IMG/VR virus record: IMGVR_UViG_3300042154_000577
Span: 1 to 64,000 of that record
Length of the DNA: 64,000 nt
Direction: 5' to 3' (one strand)
Source of the DNA: a virus
The position numbers and the translations under genes were made by a program. The first letter of the stretch is position 1; each line of letters opens with the position of its first letter. Below are positions 6,591-13,754 of the stretch, piece by piece. Under the pieces are notes generated by a model. It had not been told where the DNA came from and searched no databases. It saw only the letters and a program-made list of their open reading frames with translations.

Positions 6591-7826
6591 ATGGAAGCAG
6601 AACGGAAATTGCAGAAGGCGAAGATCGCCTTGATGCGCAACAAGAACTTTGCCCTGTTGCAGGGCGTGATGATGATCGGCAAGACGCGAGTGGATGAGCA
6701 CACGCCGACTGCCTGTACTAACGGACGGGATGAGACCTACGGGCGTGAGTTCGTGACCAAGCTGCGTGACCCTGAGTTGTGCTTTGTGATTGCCCACGAG
6801 GCAGGGCACAAGATGTACCGGCACATGACCACGTGGAAGAAGCTGCACGACGAGGACCACCGGCTAGCCAACATTGCCTGTGATCACGTGATCAACCTGA
6901 TGCTCAAGGACTTGGACCCCCAAGGCACGGTGATCGCCATGCCTGTGTACCGGGATGGCCCACACAAGGGCAGGCAGATGGGCATGTGCGATGCGCGGTT
7001 CAAAGGCATGAACTCCAAGCAGGTGTTCGACATACTGAAAGAGGAGAAGAAGTCGGGCGGCGGTGGTAAGGGTAAAGGCCAAGGCGGTGAGGGTAGCGAC
7101 GGGAACGGTGATGGTGGCATCGACGAGCACGACTGGGATGGTGCCGACGGTATGACCGACGAGGAGAAGCGCGAGCTAGTGCGCGACATTGATCAAGCCA
7201 TACGGCAGGGGTTGATGGCGCACAACAAGCAGGTGGGTGAGGGTGCGGGTGGACTGGACCGCGAGTTGCAGGAGTTGCTTGAGCCCAAGGTCAACTGGCG
7301 TGAAGTGCTGCGCGACTACGTGAAGTCCATGTGTCACAGCAAGGACGCGAGTAGCTGGCGCAGGGTTAACCGTCGGTTCCTATCCACAGGTGTTTACATG
7401 CCGAGCATGATCGGTGAGAAGGTGGGGCATTTGGTGGTTGCGATAGACACATCAGGCTCCATCGGGCAGGAGGAGTTGTCCGAGTTCCTGTCCGAGGTTA
7501 AGGGTATCGCCGAAGAGGTAAGCCCCGAGCTTGTGGACTTGATCTATTGGGACAGCGCAGTGGCTGCACATGAGACGTACACGGAGTCCGAGGTGCCTAA
7601 CATTGTTAGCTCTACCAAGCCACGAGGGGGTGGGGGTACTAGCCCTAGCTGTGTGTCGGACTACCTGAAGAAGGAGCAGATCGTGCCTCAGTGCGTGATC
7701 GTCCTGACTGACGGGTACGTGGGTAGTGACTGGGGTAACGACTGGACTGCGCCTGTTATGTGGGCCATCGTAGGGGGTAACGATGTTGTCGCCCCTAACG
7801 GGAAGACGATTCACATCAAAGACTGA
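6591..7826 (+). CDS. Zincin/VWA protein (DUF2201-like), 411 aa
   Basis: The N-terminal half has HEAGH (residues 69-73) with a further His at 78, as in the putative metallopeptidase domain of the DUF2201 family. A Gly/Lys/Asp-rich linker follows (about 147-185). The C-terminal half is a VWA-like domain with the MIDAS motif DTSGS (286-290) and a later LTDGYVGS. This architecture is known as a partner of MoxR-type AAA+ ATPases such as the one at 5091. The metal sites look intact. It may process or remodel a target presented by the ATPase; the target is unknown. A near-perfect palindrome lies at 7596, encoding PNIVS. Confidence 0.9.
   Translation: MEAERKLQKAKIALMRNKNFALLQGVMMIGKTRVDEHTPTACTNGRDETYGREFVTKLRDPELCFVIAHEAGHKMYRHMTTWKKLHDEDHRLANIACDHVINLMLKDLDPQGTVIAMPVYRDGPHKGRQMGMCDARFKGMNSKQVFDILKEEKKSGGGGKGKGQGGEGSDGNGDGGIDEHDWDGADGMTDEEKRELVRDIDQAIRQGLMAHNKQVGEGAGGLDRELQELLEPKVNWREVLRDYVKSMCHSKDASSWRRVNRRFLSTGVYMPSMIGEKVGHLVVAIDTSGSIGQEELSEFLSEVKGIAEEVSPELVDLIYWDSAVAAHETYTESEVPNIVSSTKPRGGGGTSPSCVSDYLKKEQIVPQCVIVLTDGYVGSDWGNDWTAPVMWAIVGGNDVVAPNGKTIHIKD
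7596..7610. repeat. 15-bp palindrome, one end mismatch, inside the VWA gene
   Basis: CCTAACATTGTTAGC. Only the last base departs from the consensus. Confidence 0.75.
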
Positions 7827-7836
7827 GGAGAACAAC

Positions 7837-8076
7837 ATGATGGTTATGGAATTTAGCTATAGCAGCCTTGTGCTGTCGGCTAAGGATGCGTTAGCAATGG
7901 CTGAGATCATTCAGCGTGCAGAGAAGTACGAGAAGAAGTACCGCAAGGACGAGGTGACCAACAGCAGCAGCTACACGTACCACGTGTGGCCTAACCCCGA
8001 TGAGATCACCATGAAGCTCATCAGCGACGACATCTACCGCATGGCGAAGCTGGCGGGTAAGCCGGAGAAGGAGTAG
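7837..8076 (+). CDS. Hypothetical protein, 79 aa
   Basis: GAGGAGAACAAC precedes ATG 7837; an in-frame ATG at 7783 lies inside the VWA gene. The protein begins MMVMEFSYSSLVLSAKDALA and contains a helix AMAEIIQRAEKYEKKYRK, then a polar stretch and a second helix. Such small proteins occur in MoxR-type phage operons, but I cannot assign a family. Co-transcribed with the VWA gene. Confidence 0.7.
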   Translation: MMVMEFSYSSLVLSAKDALAMAEIIQRAEKYEKKYRKDEVTNSSSYTYHVWPNPDEITMKLISDDIYRMAKLAGKPEKE

Positions 8077-8079
8077 CCC

Positions 8080-8316
8080 ATGCCAAGGCGCAAAAAAACA
8101 TATCTACTTTTGCGGGGGAAGTTCGACACCTACATTGTTGTCGAACGCAGATGGTACGACTTCTCGGGTATAGCCAAGGCGCGAGGGCGCAACCAGAAAT
8201 GGTCTATCGCCGCGCAGAGTGATGACCACGGAATGTTAATGGCAATGGCGAGCCTTACAGAAAAACATGTAAAGCTCGAAGTGAACAACCTTATCTTTGG
8301 ACCAACAAGATGCTAG
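8080..8316 (+). CDS. Hypothetical basic protein, 78 aa
   Basis: Begins MPRRKKTYLLLRGKFDTYIV. The N-terminus is strongly basic, followed by strands and one helix (GMLMAMASLTEKHVKLE). It overlaps the next gene by 7 bases, consistent with coupled translation. No family recognised. Confidence 0.6.
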   Translation: MPRRKKTYLLLRGKFDTYIVVERRWYDFSGIAKARGRNQKWSIAAQSDDHGMLMAMASLTEKHVKLEVNNLIFGPTRC

Positions 8317-8753
8317 ACCCAGAACTGAAGATCAAACTGCTGGTAGCTGAACGACCTTGGGAGCAAGAGCATCAGCACTCTGAGGAGTGGGTTGATGAGG
8401 GCACAGGGTACACGTGCACGATCTGGCGGCACCCGACGCTAGGCCATCTGTGTGGGTACGTAGGCATACCCAAAGGGCACCGCTGCTGTGGGCTTGGGTA
8501 CAACGATATGAGTGACATCGAGGTTCATGGTGGGCTGACGTACTCAGAGGTAGACGATGAGCGGCAGTTGCATGTGTTTGGGTTCGATGCTGGTCACAGT
8601 GGAGATTATTCACCGGGGCTGGCATTGACCATGTTGAGAGTTACTGGGGAGTTCAATAGAGTGAGCAGCGGCGAAGGAGTTACGTACCGTACGTGGGCGT
8701 ACATGAAAGAGCAAGTGTTGAGTTTGTGTAATCAATTGAAACTGAAGGAGTAA
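8310..8753 (+). CDS. Conserved phage hypothetical protein, 147 aa
   Basis: The middle reads LGHLCGYVGIPKGHRCCG, then VHGGLTYSE and FGFDAGHSGDYSPG. I recall this string of motifs (GYV-x-x-P-x-GH, VHGGLTYS, FGFD-x-AH-x-GD-x-x-P) as a widespread phage protein of unknown function. The conserved His, Asp and Cys residues suggest a metal-binding or enzymatic site, which is inference. It belongs to the MoxR/VWA operon by position. Confidence 0.75.
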   Translation: MLDPELKIKLLVAERPWEQEHQHSEEWVDEGTGYTCTIWRHPTLGHLCGYVGIPKGHRCCGLGYNDMSDIEVHGGLTYSEVDDERQLHVFGFDAGHSGDYSPGLALTMLRVTGEFNRVSSGEGVTYRTWAYMKEQVLSLCNQLKLKE

Positions 8754-8757
8754 TGAA

Positions 8758-9609
8758 ATGAGTATTAGTGCATCAGCAGTGTTAGTGGAACTGAACATCA
8801 GTGTGTGGCCTGCGTCGAAGATCGACCGGGAGACAACGGAGCTAACCAATACAAACGCAGGGGCAGTGCGTGACGCATCGCAGACCAAGAAGAACCTGTT
8901 CGCAGGTACCGGCTTGCGCAAGGACATCGAGAAGTTCGCAGCTAGGGCTCGGCTGTACCACAACCTGCACACGTTGCCGTGGGCTGACAAGGGCGAGCGC
9001 ATGTTGCCGACCAAGTTGTTCATGGAGTACAAGCAGACCATGAATGGGTTTGAGCGGACGTTCGATGTCATGTGCCAGAACTTCTTTGTGCAGTACCCGC
9101 GTCTGGTTGCTGAAGCGCCTACCAACCTAGGAGCACTATACAAGGCAAGTGACTACCCTGACATTGAAGAAGTCAAGCAAAAGTTTGGGTTCCGTCGATC
9201 AGTCAACCCGATGCCCGACTCCGGCGACTTTCGCTTGGACATACCAGCAGAGGACTTGGATGATGTGCGAGCGGAGTTCCGCGACAAGTTCGACGAGCGG
9301 CTGAAGGAAGCTATGCGTGCACCGTGGGACAAGCTGCATTCAGTGCTAGTAGGTGTATCTGACAAGCTGAAGGAAGGGAACGACGGAGACAAGAAGCGCT
9401 ACCACGACTCACTGTTGACCAACCCACTGGAGTTGTGTGCGCTGCTGACTAAGCTCAACGTGACCAACGACCCACTGTTGGAAGAGGCACGGCGACAGGT
9501 AGAGCTAACAATGTTAGGGGCTAACTTGGACAGCATCAAAGAGGACGCTGACTCACGCAGCGAGTTGAAGTCCAAGGTCGATTCGATCTTGGGTAAGTTT
9601 AATTGGTAG
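8758..9609 (+). CDS. DUF3150-like protein, 283 aa
   Basis: The N-terminus (VLVELNISVWPASKIDRETT, then a helical region with TKKNLFAGTGLRKDIEKFA) matches my memory of DUF3150 proteins, which are encoded beside MoxR-type ATPases and VWA proteins in bacteria and phages. The protein is almost wholly helical, about the usual size for the family, and has no catalytic motif. It is probably an adaptor or third subunit of the ATPase/VWA machine. The palindrome at 9504 lies in codons for LTMLG. Family call is from recall, without a profile search. Confidence 0.75.
   Translation: MSISASAVLVELNISVWPASKIDRETTELTNTNAGAVRDASQTKKNLFAGTGLRKDIEKFAARARLYHNLHTLPWADKGERMLPTKLFMEYKQTMNGFERTFDVMCQNFFVQYPRLVAEAPTNLGALYKASDYPDIEEVKQKFGFRRSVNPMPDSGDFRLDIPAEDLDDVRAEFRDKFDERLKEAMRAPWDKLHSVLVGVSDKLKEGNDGDKKRYHDSLLTNPLELCALLTKLNVTNDPLLEEARRQVELTMLGANLDSIKEDADSRSELKSKVDSILGKFNW
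9504..9518. repeat. 15-bp palindrome, one end mismatch, inside the DUF3150-like gene
   Basis: GCTAACAATGTTAGG. Same frame (LTMLG) as the copy at 2463. Confidence 0.75.
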
Positions 9610-9618
9610 GAGAAACAC

Positions 9619-10488
9619 ATGAACATAGCAAACAACGCGATGGATTTGCCTAACGTACACGCACCTGAAACCAAAGAGCTTGTCAGTGCGTACAAGGTAA
9701 CGTCCGTCCTCGCCACAGTCATATGGGAACTGGCATTGAAAAACCCGATGTGGACGTTCAAGGCCACAAACTTTAGCTGGGCAGAGCCTACCCATACCCA
9801 GTATAGAACGATGGTAGTAAACAAGTTCGTAGTAAGCCACAACTGGGAGACGCTGGGCTCTATTGAGAAAGGGTACAAATCGGGGCCGATCATTGAAATC
9901 GAAAGTCACCGAATAACCACACGCCAAAACAACTACAGGACCGACAACTCTGAGAAGGCTATAGCCAAAGTCCGAAAGACATTCAAGCCCCGATCAGTGC
10001 TAGAAGTAGCAGCAGAGGCAGTAGACACAGCCGACACTGTTGTTCGACAAGAGCATCACGGCAAGGACCGAGTAGTACGCAAGTACCAAGAAGAGATTAA
10101 ACAGAAAGCCATCGACTACGTGACCAAAGGTCCGGGGTACGCCTTGTTCTTGGAGTACGCAAAACAGCAGGGGGACAAGAGCGTTGCGAACAGCTTGGAG
10201 ATGATGCAGATTGCAACGGACGAACTGTCTACTATCGAAGGAATTAAGACCGCTATGGGAGCTAAAAAGTCTGCGCTTATTGTTGTGGATGAGGGAAAGT
10301 ACCTAGTCAAAATCAATGACAATGTTCAACTCTACGACGATACTACCCTCCCCGCCGAGTTCCGTGGGAAGCTGGGCTTGCTCAAGCTAGTGAACGAGAA
10401 ACAGTTCATCACGGATGTCGGATGTAGGGTCAACAAAGAAATCTATGTACTGAAACTGGACGAACAGGAAGCCAAGGAACCAACATGA
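9619..10488 (+). CDS. Hypothetical phage protein, 289 aa
   Basis: Begins MNIANNAMDLPNVHAPETKE; TAGGAGAAACAC gives the ribosome-binding site. It contains a central helical segment and a C-terminal strand-rich part (YLVKINDNVQLYDD, then EFRGKLGLLKLV). No catalytic motif is visible. It is the last sizeable member of the MoxR/VWA operon and may be a substrate or effector of that system. This is inferred from position only. Confidence 0.75.
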   Translation: MNIANNAMDLPNVHAPETKELVSAYKVTSVLATVIWELALKNPMWTFKATNFSWAEPTHTQYRTMVVNKFVVSHNWETLGSIEKGYKSGPIIEIESHRITTRQNNYRTDNSEKAIAKVRKTFKPRSVLEVAAEAVDTADTVVRQEHHGKDRVVRKYQEEIKQKAIDYVTKGPGYALFLEYAKQQGDKSVANSLEMMQIATDELSTIEGIKTAMGAKKSALIVVDEGKYLVKINDNVQLYDDTTLPAEFRGKLGLLKLVNEKQFITDVGCRVNKEIYVLKLDEQEAKEPT

Positions 10489-10754
10489 AAATCAATATGA
10501 AAAACCTAAACGTATTCCGCCGCCTCGACGAACTTGAGACCGCGAACCTGCACCTGAATGTGATGCTGCAGGGAGCGCGGAGGGATATCGAGCGCCTACA
10601 GAAAATGACTGCACCCAAACCGAAGGCCAAGCCCGGACCCAAGCCCGGACTCAAGGCGGTCAGGACTAAGGAGGCGCTGGAAAAAACAGCCGAGAAGAAG
10701 CGTGAGTACGCACGTAGGTACTACGCCAAGAAAAAAGCCGAGAGGGCAATATGA
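10485..10754 (+). CDS. Coiled-coil, Lys/Pro-rich protein, 89 aa
   Basis: N-terminal coiled coil (RRLDELETANLHLNVMLQGA, about residues 12-45), then a PKPKAKPGPKPGLK stretch resembling an AT-hook or histone-like tail, and a very basic helix with many Lys and Arg. Probably binds nucleic acid. Overlaps the previous gene by ATGA and the next by ATGA. Confidence 0.7.
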   Translation: MKINMKNLNVFRRLDELETANLHLNVMLQGARRDIERLQKMTAPKPKAKPGPKPGLKAVRTKEALEKTAEKKREYARRYYAKKKAERAI

Positions 10755-10906
10755 AGATCAACATGCTCACCCGAGTGCGTAAGCACTTCAACAGCGGTAT
10801 GCGCCACATCGACCGCCACAACCAACGCGCATGGGTCAAGTCCGTGCGCTTCCTTGGAACCAAGTGGCTGATACATCCAGCTAACATTATTGGGAGAAGC
10901 AAATGA
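10751..10906 (+). CDS. Small basic protein, 51 aa
   Basis: Reads MKINMLTRVRKHFNSGMRHI and continues basic with several Trp residues to IIGRSK. It has an ATGA overlap at both ends; the final codons carry GGGAGAAGC for the next gene. No family. The high positive charge hints at nucleic-acid binding. Confidence 0.6.
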   Translation: MKINMLTRVRKHFNSGMRHIDRHNQRAWVKSVRFLGTKWLIHPANIIGRSK

Positions 10907-11091
10907 ACATCAACTCAGATGGGGCAGAAATTGACCCCGGCGACATACGCAAGATGCAGGTCTATGGTGATTGGATCAGGTTTGTTGACGGAGAAGGTTC
11001 AGCCGGAAAGATTACACCGGGCGTGGTCAAACAGCTAATGATCTTTGCACTTGAGCATGTAAACGAATTTGGCGAAGGAGCATGGGAATGA
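10903..11091 (+). CDS. Hypothetical acidic protein, 62 aa
   Basis: Begins MNINSDGAEIDPGDIRKMQV. Short strands are followed by a helix (VVKQLMIFALEHVNEFG). The end (FGEGAWE) carries GAAGGAG for the next gene. Not recognised. Confidence 0.65.
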   Translation: MNINSDGAEIDPGDIRKMQVYGDWIRFVDGEGSAGKITPGVVKQLMIFALEHVNEFGEGAWE

Positions 11092-11366
11092 ACAACACAG
11101 GAGGCCCAGCCTACCCCACTTCCAACTACGGAGCGATTGTGCCCATTTCCACGGGCTACAGCGAGGGCATGACCCTGCGCGACTATTTCGCAACCCATGC
11201 CAGCGAAGAAGACATCAAGTATTGGCAGCCAATGGGTGCGATGGTTGCGAAAGTAAAAGAAACAGGCAACGGCAAAATGATCTATCACGAACCCGGTATG
11301 TACACCCGAGAGATAGCACGGTATCGGTACGCAGACGCAATGCTGAAAGCGAGGGAACAAAAATGA
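11088..11366 (+). CDS. Conserved phage protein (GGPAYP...GMTLRDYFA type), 92 aa
   Basis: Contains GGPAYP near the N-terminus and GMTLRDYFATHA in the middle, a signature I know from many small proteins of proteobacterial phages and prophages. Its function has not been established. ATG 11088 is preferred to ATG 11082 because GAAGGAG is then spaced by 8 bases. The C-terminus (IARYRYADAMLKARE) also fits the family. Co-translated with neighbours. Confidence 0.8.
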   Translation: MNNTGGPAYPTSNYGAIVPISTGYSEGMTLRDYFATHASEEDIKYWQPMGAMVAKVKETGNGKMIYHEPGMYTREIARYRYADAMLKAREQK

Positions 11367-11602
11367 CAACACGACCAGAAGCCTTGAAGTTGGCTAACCG
11401 ACTTGACCTATATGCAGCCGGTGATAAGCACCAGCGAGACACAGAAGAAGCCGCCGCCGAACTGCGCCGGTTGCATGCGCTGAATCAGGAGATGCTAGCG
11501 GCGTTGAAAGACGTTTACGAAAACTGCGATTGGTGTGGCGACGATGGCCGAGAAGCCATGAGCAAAGCCCGTGCAGCAATAGCTAAAGGAGAACAGAAAT
11601 GA
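11363..11602 (+). CDS. Conserved phage accessory protein, 79 aa
   Basis: An N-terminal helical region is followed by EMLAALKDVYENCDWCGDDG and ARAAIAKGEQK. The pattern LLAAL...C..C...ARAAIAKA is a recurrent C-terminal module in small proteobacterial phage proteins. One C-x-x-C pair is present. Function unknown. Its last codons carry AAAGGAGAACAG, the ribosome-binding site of the next gene. Confidence 0.7.
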   Translation: MTTRPEALKLANRLDLYAAGDKHQRDTEEAAAELRRLHALNQEMLAALKDVYENCDWCGDDGREAMSKARAAIAKGEQK

Positions 11603-11889
11603 CTGACATTGAAATCGACAAGGCGCTGGCGCTGGCTATTGGGTGGCCTATTGTGTGGCGAAGCCGTGACGGGAAGGTATGGGTTAGTAACAATATTATG
11701 GTTGTGGGTAGAGTTTTTGACTACCGAGACTGGAACGTGATCGGCCCGATTGCGGAGAGGTATGACGCATTTCCCTATCGGCTCAGGATCGCCGAAGAGC
11801 GCGGCTGGAATGTTTTTACCTACAAAGACAATGTGGCAGACATCCCACAGAAAGCAATTGCATTGGCGGTAATAGGAGAAGCCAAATGA
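11599..11889 (+). CDS. Hypothetical phage protein, 96 aa
   Basis: Begins MTDIEIDKALALAIGW. Contains VWVSNNIMVVGRVFDYRDWNV and ends IPQKAIALAVIGEAK. It looks like a small globular protein with Trp-rich strands, of a type seen beside other small phage accessory genes. No motif identifies its role. ATGA overlaps on both sides. Confidence 0.7.
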   Translation: MTDIEIDKALALAIGWPIVWRSRDGKVWVSNNIMVVGRVFDYRDWNVIGPIAERYDAFPYRLRIAEERGWNVFTYKDNVADIPQKAIALAVIGEAK

Positions 11890-12002
11890 AAGACGATGAA
11901 GTAGAAGACCTATTCGCTTGGGGCTGGGGTGACACTGCCGTTGCCATCGCGGTCGTGTGCGTAATTCTGGTGATTGGCTTTGTTGTGGGGTATGTGATAT
12001 GA
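11886..12002 (+). CDS. Single-pass membrane peptide, 38 aa
   Basis: Acidic N-terminus (MKDDEVEDLFAWGWG) followed by one membrane segment, about residues 17-38 (TAVAIAVVCVILVIGFVVGY). ATGA overlap with both neighbours and GGAGAAGCCAA upstream support it as real. Probably inserts in the inner membrane. Function unknown. Confidence 0.6.
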   Translation: MKDDEVEDLFAWGWGDTAVAIAVVCVILVIGFVVGYVI

Positions 12003-12601
12003 AAACAACGCTAAACAAAATTAGGGCGCATAGTCCTTGCACCGACGGTTGGAAAAAGCTGTTGAATAATTTAGGTAAAACCGAGGCTGATGATGAGCCA
12101 CTGCTGCTGACTACCATCCTTGAAAGCAACGGACTTGATGATACGTTGTGGTGCCTACGTGCAGTTGACGGGCATGAGCGTGAGATGCGCTTATTTGCTG
12201 TAGCCTGCGCTAGGCGTGTGCAACACTGGATGACTGACAAGCGTAGTCTTGATGCACTTGACGTTGCAGAAAAGTTTGCTAACGGGCAGGCTACGCAGGA
12301 AGAATTAACTGCTGCGTGGTCTGCTGCGATGGCTGCTGGGAGGGCTGCTGAGAGTGGTGCTGCGAGTGATGCTGCGAGTGATGCTGCGAGTGATGCTGCG
12401 GCGTGGGCTCCGGCGTGGGCTCCGGCGTGGGCTGCGAGGGCTGCGAGGGCTGCGATGGCTGCTGCGAGTGCGGCAAGGGCTGCTGCGGGTGCTGCGGGTG
12501 CTGCGAGGGCTGCGGGTGCTGCGAGGGCTGCTGCGGAGGCTGCGATGGCTGAACGTGAAGCGCAGGCAGCGCTGTTTATTTTGATGTGTGAGGGTATGTG
12601 A
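11999..12601 (+). CDS. Imm5-like domain protein with Ala-rich repeat tail, 200 aa
   Basis: The first 100 residues (SPCTDGWKKLLNNLGKTEADD, DTLWCLRAVDGHEREMRLFA, VACARRVQHWM) match my memory of a domain annotated as a putative immunity protein (Imm5-like), common in phages and bacteria. The C-terminal half is a long Ala-rich helix built of short degenerate repeats such as AASD and APAW. At DNA level these are 6- and 12-base repeats (12305-12545), prone to length change. Immunity or host-modifying function is inferred from the family label only. Start 11999 is set by the ATGA overlap. Confidence 0.75.
   Translation: MKTTLNKIRAHSPCTDGWKKLLNNLGKTEADDEPLLLTTILESNGLDDTLWCLRAVDGHEREMRLFAVACARRVQHWMTDKRSLDALDVAEKFANGQATQEELTAAWSAAMAAGRAAESGAASDAASDAASDAAAWAPAWAPAWAARAARAAMAAASAARAAAGAAGAARAAGAARAAAEAAMAEREAQAALFILMCEGM
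12305..12545 (+). repeat. Short tandem GC-rich repeats in the Ala-rich tail
   Basis: In-frame repeats based on GCTGCG, including three near-perfect GCTGCGAGTGAT units at about 12359-12397 and GCGTGGGCTCCG units after them. They create long open frames on both strands that are not genes. Confidence 0.8.
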
Positions 12602-12602
12602 T

Positions 12603-12821
12603 ATGAAACTACCTGAAATGTCCGTGATTGACACCCACTTGCCGAGCAATACCAAGATACGTGGTTTCACTACCGAGCAGATGTTGGCGTGGGGCAAAGC
12701 CTGCGCCGAGGCAGAACGTGAGGCTTGCGCGAAGCTGCTTGACGAAATGGCGGCACAAGATAAACATAGCAACTATTACGTTGTCGCAGCCAAAGCCCTT
12801 AGAACAAGGAGTAAATCATGA
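12603..12821 (+). CDS. Conserved small phage protein, 72 aa
   Basis: Begins MKLPEMSVIDTHLPSNTKIR and has a helix GKACAEAEREACAKLLDEMA. The Glu/Ala/Cys pattern A-E-A-E-R-E-A-C-A-K is common in small proteobacterial phage proteins. No function is known. It starts one base after the previous stop, and overlaps the next gene by ATGA. Confidence 0.65.
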   Translation: MKLPEMSVIDTHLPSNTKIRGFTTEQMLAWGKACAEAEREACAKLLDEMAAQDKHSNYYVVAAKALRTRSKS

Positions 12822-13159
12822 GCCGCTTACTTTTTGCTGCCGCCCGTGGAGCGAGGATACAGGAGCAAAGACAGTGGAGTAGTGCGGGGTGGTGGGACGC
12901 CGTATCTATCGTGATACCTGACTATGAAGTAACGCCGCAACGCATCCACCCGGATGACGAGCATCTCCAATACGGCCCGATCAGCACGGCGCTGCGGGAG
13001 ATGGCTGCAGATAGTTCTTACCGTGGAGATTGGGAAGTTTACTTTGCTCATGTCGCCGCGAATGAATTTACAGAGTATTTGGATTTCTGGCAGGGCAAGC
13101 CTGACAATTCATTGTTTTATTTAATCTTGGCCGAAGCACTGGCCGATGAGGGGATGTGA
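12818..13159 (+). CDS. Conserved phage hypothetical protein, 113 aa
   Basis: Starts MSRLLFAAARGARIQ, a beginning I recall from many small phage proteins, and contains RIHPDDEHLQYGPIS followed by a helical C-terminal part. AACAAGGAGTAAATC is the ribosome-binding site. The conserved His/Asp/Glu cluster may bind a ligand, but no activity is known. Part of the accessory gene run 10.5-16.2 kb. Confidence 0.75.
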   Translation: MSRLLFAAARGARIQEQRQWSSAGWWDAVSIVIPDYEVTPQRIHPDDEHLQYGPISTALREMAADSSYRGDWEVYFAHVAANEFTEYLDFWQGKPDNSLFYLILAEALADEGM

Positions 13160-13566
13160 TGACAGGATTTGATTCAAAGCGCCAAGCAGCGCAGGCTAAG
13201 GTGAACGATGATGACGATGCTGCCACGTTACTGATTGTGTACCAGCGCGGGTTTGCAGATGGTAAGGCAGCACAGCCAGAGCAAGAGCCTACCTGCCCCG
13301 AATGCAAAGCCGTTGTACTCTACGAATGTGTGGCTTGCAGCAGCAACAACTATCCACCTAAGCCAGAGCAGGAGCCGGTTGCATTTATAAATCCTCCGGG
13401 GCCGATAACGCAATACACCATCCCAACTCAGTCGCTGCCGGACGAGATTGTCAGGCTTGCCGGTGTCGCACTGCATGAAATGCCACGCCCCCGGACCGAC
13501 TGGCATAGCTGCGCCAAATTAGTCTGTGAGGCTGTAGTTGCCCACAACATCAAGGAGAAACCATGA
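13159..13566 (+). CDS. Accessory protein with QPEQEP repeats and Cys pairs, 135 aa
   Basis: Contains two PEQEP units (AQPEQEPTC and KPEQEPVAF) on either side of a C-x-x-C...C-x-x-C zinc ribbon-like segment (CPECKAVVLYECVACSS). The same QPEQEP spacer recurs in the 440-aa gene downstream, at protein and DNA level. The C-terminus is helical. Start ATG 13159 overlaps the previous stop (TGATG). Function unknown; the module looks like a spacer-joined mosaic. Confidence 0.7.
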   Translation: MTGFDSKRQAAQAKVNDDDDAATLLIVYQRGFADGKAAQPEQEPTCPECKAVVLYECVACSSNNYPPKPEQEPVAFINPPGPITQYTIPTQSLPDEIVRLAGVALHEMPRPRTDWHSCAKLVCEAVVAHNIKEKP

Positions 13567-13754
13567 TCACAGTGAAAGATTTAATGACCAGTCCGGCGCA
13601 GTCATCGCCAGACGGCAAGCACTGGGAGCCTGCACTGCCACACCCCGGTTGGCCTTTTTGGAAAACTCGGCTTAAAGACGCTTTGGCTGTCTGGCAGGGT
13701 AAAGCAATTGCAGTCCGTCAAACAACTAAAGCCGACATCAAGGAGGGGACATGA
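13563..13754 (+). CDS. Hypothetical protein, 63 aa
   Basis: Begins MITVKDLMTSPAQSSPDGKH and contains PALPHPGWPFWKTRLKDALA and WQGKA. Likely a small membrane-independent protein; the FWKTRLKDALAVWQGKA string recurs in small phage proteins in my memory. Its end (IKEGT) carries AAGGAGGGG for the next gene. Function unknown. Confidence 0.65.
   Translation: MITVKDLMTSPAQSSPDGKHWEPALPHPGWPFWKTRLKDALAVWQGKAIAVRQTTKADIKEGT

Noticed and set aside
5091-7826. Cobaltochelatase CobS/CobT
   Set aside because: The MoxR/VWA architecture resembles it, but no other cobalamin gene is present and the zincin domain is not part of CobT.
10879-10894. Palindrome-like GCTAACATTATTGGG
   Set aside because: Three mismatches to the consensus.
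12291-12772. Leftward open frames rich in Ser, Gln, Arg and Pro
   Set aside because: They are reverse readings of the short tandem repeats in the Ala-rich tail.
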